Assembly (NCBI GenBank): GCA_003248755.1
Contig: QFQW01000108.1
Span: 1 to 10,804, forward strand
Source: Chryseobacterium sp.
GTDB taxonomy: Bacteria; Bacteroidota; Bacteroidia; Flavobacteriales; Weeksellaceae
Direction of reading: 5' to 3'
DNA length: 10,804 nt
Both the position numbers and the translations under genes were made by a program. Of this stretch, positions 6,861 to 10,804 are shown piece after piece. The first letter of the stretch is position 1. Each line of letters opens with the position of its first letter. The notes below the pieces were generated by a model. It saw only the letters and a program-made list of their open reading frames with translations. It was not told where the DNA came from and ran no database searches.

Positions 6861-8148
6861 CTTTTTCTAAAGATTTTAATCGGATTGAAACTGCGTTTTT
6901 GTGAGCGGTTAATTCTTCTGCTTCTGCCATTACTTCAATGGTTTTTCCAAGATTTCTGATTCCTTTTTTTGTGATATTTTGAAAAGTAATTTTCTTCACA
7001 AAACTGTCCAGGGAAACACCGTTGTAGTTTTTGGCAAAACCATTGGTTGGCAGTGTATGATTGGTTCCTGAAGCATAATCGCCTGCACTTTCCGGACTGT
7101 AATTTCCCAGAAAAACTGAGCCTGCATTAGTGATTTTGTTGGTGAAATTTTCAGCATTTTCTATTGCTAAAATCAAGTGTTCCGGAGCATAATAATTCGA
7201 AAATTCAATCGCTTCATCAATGGAATTAAACAAAATTGATTTGCTGTTTTGCAATGCAATTTCAGCAATATCTTTTCTGGGTAATCCTGAAAGTTGTTGT
7301 TGGATTTCAATATGAATTTCATCAATTATTTTTTCAGAATTACTTAAAAGAATCACTTGAGAATCGGTGCCGTGTTCGGCTTGTGAAAGCAAATCAGAAG
7401 CGACAAACTCAGCAATGGAAGTTTCATCGGCGATGACCAGAACCTCACTTGGACCAGCCGGAATATCGATAGCAACATTATAATTGAGCGCCAATTGTTT
7501 CGCAGCTGTCACATATTGATTGCCAGGTCCGAAAATTTTATCCACTTTCGGGATTGTTTCTGTTCCAAACGTTAAACCTGCAATCGCTTGACTTCCTCCT
7601 ATTTTGAAAATATTTTTAATTCCGATTAAGTTTGCTGTAAACAAAATCGCCGGATTGATTTTTCCATTTTTATCGGGTGGTGAACAAAGTACAACGTTTT
7701 GACAACCTGCAATGTTAGCAGGGATTCCCAACATCAAAACTGTTGAAAACAACGGCGCAGTTCCTCCGGGAATATAAATTCCAATATTTTCTATCGCACG
7801 ACTTTCTCGCCAGCAAAAAACGCCTTCGGTTGTTTCTATAATTTTTTTCTCCTCTTGTTGGGAATTGTGAAATTTTCTGATATTCTCAGAAGCCAATTTT
7901 ATCGCTGATTTTAACTCATCGGAAACGAATTGTTCTGCATCATTAATTTCTGATTCAGAGACTTTTACATCCTGAATAGAAACTTTGTCAAACTGTTCTG
8001 TGAAGGATTTTAACGCTTTATCTCCATTAATTTTCACTTCATCAAAAACAGATTTCACCTGTTCAGAAAGATTTTCCTGATTTTGCAAAGGTCTTTCACA
8101 AAGTGATTGCCATTCGAAGACTTGTGGATATTTATACTGCTTCATCAT
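6841..8148 (-). CDS. hisD: Histidinol dehydrogenase
   Basis: Zinc enzyme that oxidises L-histidinol to L-histidine in two NAD-dependent steps, the end of the pathway. At 435 aa it matches E. coli (434 aa). The predicted zinc ligands are Q256 and H259 (LLSQAEHGTDSQ), D357 (SAGDYASG) and H416 (LTAHKNAV). The catalytic Glu-His pair is E323/H324 in APEHL. IFGPGNQYV (205-213) and the IPAGPSEVLVIADE segment (229-242) are typical. The first ATG (8148) overlaps the hisG stop as ATGA. A second ATG follows directly and is equally possible. The last residues (about ASTGSA, 430-435) are encoded by the arm of a dispersed repeat and are not typical family sequence. Confidence 0.97.
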   Translation of the reverse strand: MMKQYKYPQVFEWQSLCERPLQNQENLSEQVKSVFDEVKINGDKALKSFTEQFDKVSIQDVKVSESEINDAEQFVSDELKSAIKLASENIRKFHNSQQEEKKIIETTEGVFCWRESRAIENIGIYIPGGTAPLFSTVLMLGIPANIAGCQNVVLCSPPDKNGKINPAILFTANLIGIKNIFKIGGSQAIAGLTFGTETIPKVDKIFGPGNQYVTAAKQLALNYNVAIDIPAGPSEVLVIADETSIAEFVASDLLSQAEHGTDSQVILLSNSEKIIDEIHIEIQQQLSGLPRKDIAEIALQNSKSILFNSIDEAIEFSNYYAPEHLILAIENAENFTNKITNAGSVFLGNYSPESAGDYASGTNHTLPTNGFAKNYNGVSLDSFVKKITFQNITKKGIRNLGKTIEVMAEAEELTAHKNAVSIRLKSLEKASTGSA

Positions 8149-9002
8149 AAAATCATTTTTTCGATTTCTAAAACCAAAATTCCTTGTGCACCTTCATTTT
8201 TTAAATTCTCTATCACATCCCAAAATTTATCTTCTTTGATGACGGAATGGATGGATGACCAGCCACTTTCAGCTAAGGGAAGAACCGTTGGAGATTTCAT
8301 TCCGGGTAGAAGATTGATGATTTTTTCGAGATTTTCATTGGGCGCATTCAAGAGAATATATTTGCTTTCAGAAGCTTCTTTTACAGCATTGATTCTGAAT
8401 AAAAGCTGCTTTAAAGTATCCTGGTTTTCATCCGATAAATTTTGATTTGAAATCAAAACCGCTTCACTTTCCAGAACGGTTTCAACCTCCTTCAGACCAT
8501 TAGTCAGTAGAGTAGAGCCTGTACTGATAATGTCGAAAATGCCGTCCGAAAGTCCGATTCCAGGTGCAATTTCTACACTTCCTCCAATTTTTTCGATTTG
8601 TGCGTTGATGTTATTTTCCTGGAAATAATTTAAAAGAATCTCAGGATAAGAAGTCGCAATTTTTTTATTTTCGAAGTATTGGATTCCGTCATAATGTCCT
8701 TCTTTCGGAATGGCCAGGGACAACCTGCATTGGGCAAAACCAATCTTCTGAACAAGGTCAATATTTTTCTTCTGTTCCAAAACTTCGTTCAGGCCGATAA
8801 TTCCGATATCAGCAACACCTTGTTCCACATATTGAGGAATATCATCATCACGGAGAAATAGAATTTCTAAAGGAAAATTAGAGGAAACAGCTTTCAGTTT
8901 TCTGGTACCGTTGGAGATTTTGATGCCGCATTCTTCCAGAAGTTCCAGAGATTTTTCGCTTAGTCTTCCGTTTTTTTGAATGGCTAATTTTAGTTTACTC
9001 AT
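8145..9002 (-). CDS. hisG: ATP phosphoribosyltransferase, long form with regulatory domain
   Basis: First and committed step: condenses ATP with PRPP to PR-ATP. At 285 aa it is the long, self-contained form, not the short HisG that needs HisZ; no hisZ is present in the window. The catalytic part (about 1-205) begins LKLAIQKNGRL and has the PRPP-binding stretch STGSTLLTNGL (160-170) preceded by APGIGLSDGIFD. The C-terminal part (about 206-285, from NAVKEASESKYILLNAP to the end) fits the ACT-like domain that binds histidine for feedback inhibition. It is the first structural gene of the operon, about 110 bp downstream of the leader peptide stop. Its stop overlaps the hisD start. No Shine-Dalgarno is visible before ATG 9002. 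Confidence 0.97.
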   Translation of the reverse strand: MSKLKLAIQKNGRLSEKSLELLEECGIKISNGTRKLKAVSSNFPLEILFLRDDDIPQYVEQGVADIGIIGLNEVLEQKKNIDLVQKIGFAQCRLSLAIPKEGHYDGIQYFENKKIATSYPEILLNYFQENNINAQIEKIGGSVEIAPGIGLSDGIFDIISTGSTLLTNGLKEVETVLESEAVLISNQNLSDENQDTLKQLLFRINAVKEASESKYILLNAPNENLEKIINLLPGMKSPTVLPLAESGWSSIHSVIKEDKFWDVIENLKNEGAQGILVLEIEKMIL

Positions 9003-9050
9003 TTTTGATTTTTATAGATAAAGCCTGAGTAAACAACAAGGAAAATTGGG

Positions 9051-9080
9051 AAACAAAAAACCGTCTGATTACTCAGACGG
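9051..9080 (-). terminator. his attenuator terminator hairpin
   Basis: Read on the - strand, CCGTCTGA, then loop GTAA (a GNRA tetraloop), then TCAGACGG form a perfect 8-bp GC-rich stem (9080-9061). TTTTTTGTTT (9060-9051) follows directly. It lies between the leader ORF and hisG, so it would end transcription before the structural genes unless it is opened. Confidence 0.92.
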
Positions 9081-9110
9081 TTAATATTATTTTGAAGTTA
9101 TGACATACCA

Positions 9111-9152
9111 TTACCTTCCCGCCTGAACGTGAAAATGATGGTGATGATGCAT
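9111..9152 (-). CDS. hisL: his operon leader peptide
   Basis: A 13-codon ORF, MHHHHHFHVQAGR then TAA, with five consecutive His codons (CAT CAT CAC CAT CAT) and a sixth after one Phe. It is too short for standard gene calling. It sits between a good Bacteroidetes promoter match and the terminator ahead of hisG, exactly where a leader peptide for ribosome-mediated attenuation is expected. The peptide itself has no other expected role; its translation senses charged tRNA-His. No Shine-Dalgarno is seen before ATG 9152. The His run, the operon context and the alternative RNA pairing together make chance very unlikely. Confidence 0.92.
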   Translation of the reverse strand: MHHHHHFHVQAGR

Positions 9153-9185
9153 AAGTTGTATAGACATTTCTTGCTTTTTGTTGGG

Positions 9186-9194
9186 ACAAATGTA
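9186..9194 (-). promoter_or_regulatory. -7 promoter box of the his operon
   Basis: TACATTTGT on the - strand fits the Bacteroidetes primary-sigma -7 consensus TAnnTTTGY exactly. It lies 33 bp before the hisL ATG, predicting a start near 9180 and a short 5' leader. The -33 region at about 9217-9214 reads CTGA, a poor match to TTTG, so the upstream box is weak. The weakly paired A/T-rich hairpin at about 9215-9239, just upstream, is not a convincing terminator for the preceding gene. Confidence 0.7.
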
Positions 9195-9233
9195 GAACTA
9201 ATTTTTAAATAATTCAGTTTTTTTGAAAAAAAA

Positions 9234-10040
9234 TTACTGAAAACTATTTTTCCATTGGGTAATCATTTCTGAAAATCTGGTATTTTCAAAAGTCTTATTT
9301 CTGATTTTTGAAACCAAATGAACACCCTTTTCATCAGATATTCTCAGGATTTCTTCAGCTTTTTGAGACTCGAAAGCAATGATTTCTGCTTCTTCTATTT
9401 CTGCCAATTTATTTTTGTGAACAAACGTGACAAAGTTTTCCATCAAAGGCGAGATGTACGCACCTTCCGTTTGCTTCGGGATTTTAATCACATTGTCTTG
9501 AAGGAATAAAAGATTTCCGAAAATACTCCTTGCGATTTTCTTGTTCGGATTCAGAAGGATTACGTCATCCAAATCGTTTTCTTTCGCATAGATTTCGGCA
9601 TAGATATTCTCCGCAGAATGAACTCTTATATTACTCAAAAGATTAGCATTCACATTGATTTCCTTAATCAAATCCAATTCGATATTTCCTTTGATATCAA
9701 GAATGTCTTCAGATTCTTCAATTTCAAAATAGAAAGCCGTTTCAGATTTCGGAAGCGGTTTGTCTTCCTGCTTTCTGTAAGCCATCAGTTGGATAATTCC
9801 GTTTTGGATTCCTTTATCAAGAACTTCTCTTTGGAATAATTCCTGAAAGAATTCTAAGGTGTAAGTTAATGGGATATTCAGTCTCATCTTTCTCATTGAT
9901 GCCATCAGGAAGAAATAAGATTCCTCTGCCATTATAAGATGTCCGTTTCTCACAAAGAAAGATACCCAAACCGAATCACCATAAAGAAAAGAACGGTTGA
10001 TGAGTTGGAGATTATCTTCGGTATAAACTAATTTTTGCAT
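9234..10040 (-). CDS. Class IV aminotransferase-fold protein, probably lacking PLP
   Basis: A 268-aa protein with the overall layout of class IV (BCAT/PabC fold) PLP enzymes. It has NRSFLYGDSV near the start (15-24), FLMASMRKMRLNIP at 44-57, then LLSNIRVHSAENIYAEIYAKE (134-154), ILLNPNKKIARSIFGNLLF (161-179), and a C-terminal domain with GAYISPLMENFV and a GVHLVSKIRNKTF end. The residues that should hold PLP look wrong. The phosphate-binding Arg of the usual H-x-x-R-L is F44. The Schiff-base Lys site is R139 (or I138), with no Lys from 127 to 152. The Glu that contacts the PLP ring nitrogen is R171. The GDGVFET motif is changed to GDSVWVS. A true transaminase or lyase activity is therefore doubtful. 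It lies downstream of the START-like gene and upstream of the his leader. Confidence 0.8.
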   Translation of the reverse strand: MQKLVYTEDNLQLINRSFLYGDSVWVSFFVRNGHLIMAEESYFFLMASMRKMRLNIPLTYTLEFFQELFQREVLDKGIQNGIIQLMAYRKQEDKPLPKSETAFYFEIEESEDILDIKGNIELDLIKEINVNANLLSNIRVHSAENIYAEIYAKENDLDDVILLNPNKKIARSIFGNLLFLQDNVIKIPKQTEGAYISPLMENFVTFVHKNKLAEIEEAEIIAFESQKAEEILRISDEKGVHLVSKIRNKTFENTRFSEMITQWKNSFQ

Positions 10041-10047
10041 TGTAGTA

Positions 10048-10077
10048 TAAAAAACAATGAACGATAAAATCGTTCAT
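10048..10077 (-). terminator. Terminator-like hairpin between the START-like gene and the class IV gene
   Basis: A perfect 9-bp stem ATGAACGAT / ATCGTTCAT with a 3-nt loop (10077-10057). On the - strand it is followed by TG and a run of six T (10054-10049). It starts 10 bp after the START-like stop and ends only 8 bp before the class IV ATG. It may end or attenuate the first transcript. The U-run is spaced two bases from the stem, so strength is uncertain. Confidence 0.55.
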
Positions 10078-10087
10078 CCATTTATTT

Positions 10088-10474
10088 TTAAGCGGCGCCT
10101 AATTTTATCTGTAAATTCTCTATCAGATTTTCCCAATAGAGTTTGTTTTCTTCCTCGTCGCCAGGCTCACAAAAGTCGGTGATGTTAAGCGAAAGGTCGT
10201 CCGTGATTTCGTCTATAACAATAGAAAGTTCGAAGAAGTATTTCGTTCCTTCATCCTCTTCCCAACGGAATCTCACAAAACTTTCTGGCTTATAACGGAT
10301 GAGCGTCGCTCTCTCAGCAGGACCACCGCCCCAACTGAAAAAGAAATCGTCACCACGCTCTACAACGTCGTCTGCAAACCATTCTGATAATCCTTCTGCA
10401 CTTGCCAGATACTCGTACAATATCTCCGAGAGACAATGCATATTGTATTCATACTGCACTTTCGTTTTCGCCAT
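10088..10474 (-). CDS. START-like / AHSA1-type domain protein
   Basis: A 128-aa soluble acidic protein that resembles the small START-like domain proteins of Bacteroidetes, helix-grip folds with a hydrophobic pocket. Features seen: an N-terminal strand (KVQYEYNM), a helix with LYEYLASAEGLSEWFAD (19-35), a Gly-rich turn SWGGGPAER (47-55) and aromatic beta strands (FVRFRWEEDE and KYFFELSIVID). A C-terminal amphipathic helix ends in LGAA. The segment ...L..WFAD is what AHSA1/SRPBCC proteins show after the first helix. No signal peptide or membrane segment is present. The ligand and function are unknown. I recall such proteins beside class IV aminotransferase homologues in flavobacteria, which fits the neighbour here, but this was not searched. 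Confidence 0.75.
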   Translation of the reverse strand: MAKTKVQYEYNMHCLSEILYEYLASAEGLSEWFADDVVERGDDFFFSWGGGPAERATLIRYKPESFVRFRWEEDEGTKYFFELSIVIDEITDDLSLNITDFCEPGDEEENKLYWENLIENLQIKLGAA

Positions 10475-10495
10475 ATTCTAATTCTAATTGTGGCG

Positions 10496-10525
10496 CAATA
10501 TATAAATTAATTTCTTATTTCCAAA
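10496..10525 (-). promoter_or_regulatory. Candidate promoter of the START-like gene
   Basis: On the - strand TTTG (10525-10522), a 19-bp spacer and TATATTG (10502-10496) approximate the Bacteroidetes TTTG-N19/20-TAnnTTTG promoter. It lies 22 bp before ATG 10474. The -7 box has one T fewer than the consensus. The remaining sequence between here and the repeat at 10627 is AT-rich, with nothing else recognised. Confidence 0.4.
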
Positions 10526-10626
10526 TCAAAATGTCTATGGAAATACAAAATTTTTATAGAAATAATGCATGATTTTTATTAGCTGATTTTGTACAGTTGA
10601 TGAACACTAATTTTTGTAATTATTAT

Positions 10627-10770
10627 GGCAGCTTAATCCGCCTGTAGTTTATCCTGAGTTTATCGAAGGGCTCCCAATCTTTTTTGCAGACCGTTTTCAC
10701 TTTAATTAGAAATTGAGTACAAGCAAAAAAGGATTTCCGCTCAAATCGAGGAACGAGATTCATCGATTCA
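10627..10770. repeat. Intergenic repeat element, copy 2 (composite)
   Basis: Same orientation as the copy at 72-165, with the blocks in the same order: GGCAGCTTAATCCGCCT (10627-10643), CTCCCAATC plus a T-run and GCA (10671-10688), GCAAAAAAGGATTTCCGCTC (10723-10742), then a diverged tail with GATTCA. Two changes set it apart. A REP-like unit (10644-10670) replaces the 4 bases TCCG, destroying the first TTCCGCTC. An extra 34-nt sequence (10689-10722) sits in the hairpin loop. Together with the stretch to 10804 it has no ORF. Confidence 0.65.
10644..10670 (-). repeat. REP-like unit inside repeat copy 2
   Basis: On the - strand this reads CCCTTCGATAAACTCAGG followed by ATAAACTAC. It matches the left arm of the hisC-hisB repeat (CCCTTCGACAAGCTCAGG then ATAAACTG, 5604-5629, + strand) except for a few bases. 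Only one arm is present here. Confidence 0.7.
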
Positions 10771-10804
10771 AATAAAAATAATATATAAATAGGAGATAAT
10801 TCGG

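Larger units (their letters stand above)
9051..9152 (-). promoter_or_regulatory. Ribosome-mediated his attenuator (leader ORF, antiterminator, terminator)
   Basis: The segment TCAGGCGG inside the leader ORF (9126-9119) can pair over all 8 positions, with one G-U, to the terminator 5' arm CCGTCTGA (9080-9073), leaving a 38-nt loop. Inferred model: when charged His-tRNA is scarce, ribosomes stall in the His run at codons 2-6. TCAGGCGG is then free, the antiterminator forms and the operon is read. When His is plentiful, ribosomes reach the stop codon (9113-9111) and cover TCAGGCGG, so the terminator folds. No separate hairpin sequestering TCAGGCGG is obvious, so untranslated RNA would be expected to read through. 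Confidence 0.85.

Noticed and set aside
9051..9152. Riboswitch or T-box control of the his leader
   Set aside because: No T-box core or specifier loop is visible, and the leader is short. The His-codon ORF with alternative pairing explains the region.
9214..9239. Hairpin of T-run and A-run after the class IV gene as a terminator
   Set aside because: The stem is almost only A-T with four outer mixed pairs, so it is not distinguishable from background composition.
72..10770. The two end repeats as attachment sites of a 10-kb genomic island
   Set aside because: The copies are diverged and composite, no integrase is present, and the content is core biosynthesis. They look like independent dispersed repeats.
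1..10804. tRNA, rRNA, CRISPR array, transposase or phage genes
   Set aside because: No cloverleaf, rRNA-like stretch, regularly spaced repeat set or mobile-element enzyme is seen on either strand.

Overview
The window looks like a chromosomal segment of a low-GC Flavobacteriia bacterium, most likely a Chryseobacterium-type Weeksellaceae member. That placement is an inference. It rests on AT-rich spacers, absent or weak Shine-Dalgarno sequences, a match to the Bacteroidetes -7 promoter consensus TAnnTTTG, fused HisB and HisIE, and small dispersed repeats of the kind common in these genomes (CTTCGACAAGCTCAGG / CTGAGCGTAGTCGAAG types and a TTCCGCTC-flanked hairpin element).

Layout. Positions 1-222 hold a repeat element. 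pdxH (PLP synthesis/salvage) and an exported N-acetylmuramoyl-L-alanine amidase follow on the + strand. They converge on a complete histidine operon on the - strand, with a shared bidirectional terminator at about 1565-1590. The operon reads hisG-hisD-hisC-hisB-hisH-hisA-hisF-hisIE from about 9002 down to 1589, the same order as in enterobacteria. It encodes every step from PRPP+ATP to histidine, because HisB also supplies the phosphatase. G/D, A/F and F/IE overlap by 1-4 nt. The D-C, C-B and H-A junctions are separated by roughly 115-130 bp, and each of these three gaps contains an inverted-repeat element. One repeat supplies the last codons of hisD.

Upstream of hisG is an apparent ribosome-mediated attenuator. 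A 13-residue leader peptide starts Met-His-His-His-His-His-Phe-His. It is followed by a perfect 8-bp GTAA-loop terminator with a U-tract. A segment inside the leader ORF is complementary to the terminator's 5' arm and can act as antiterminator. A TACATTTGT -7 box lies just upstream. HisG is the long form with a C-terminal regulatory domain, so both transcriptional and allosteric control by histidine are predicted.

Upstream of the his operon, also on the - strand, are a START-like domain protein and a class IV aminotransferase-fold protein, with a terminator-like hairpin between them. The second protein appears to have lost all three main PLP ligands (Lys, Glu, Arg) and is probably a pseudoenzyme. 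A second, composite copy of the left-end repeat closes the window.

The enzymes themselves are ordinary. The parts most worth a second look are the his leader, the PLP-less aminotransferase homologue and the repeat elements, including the one inside hisD.
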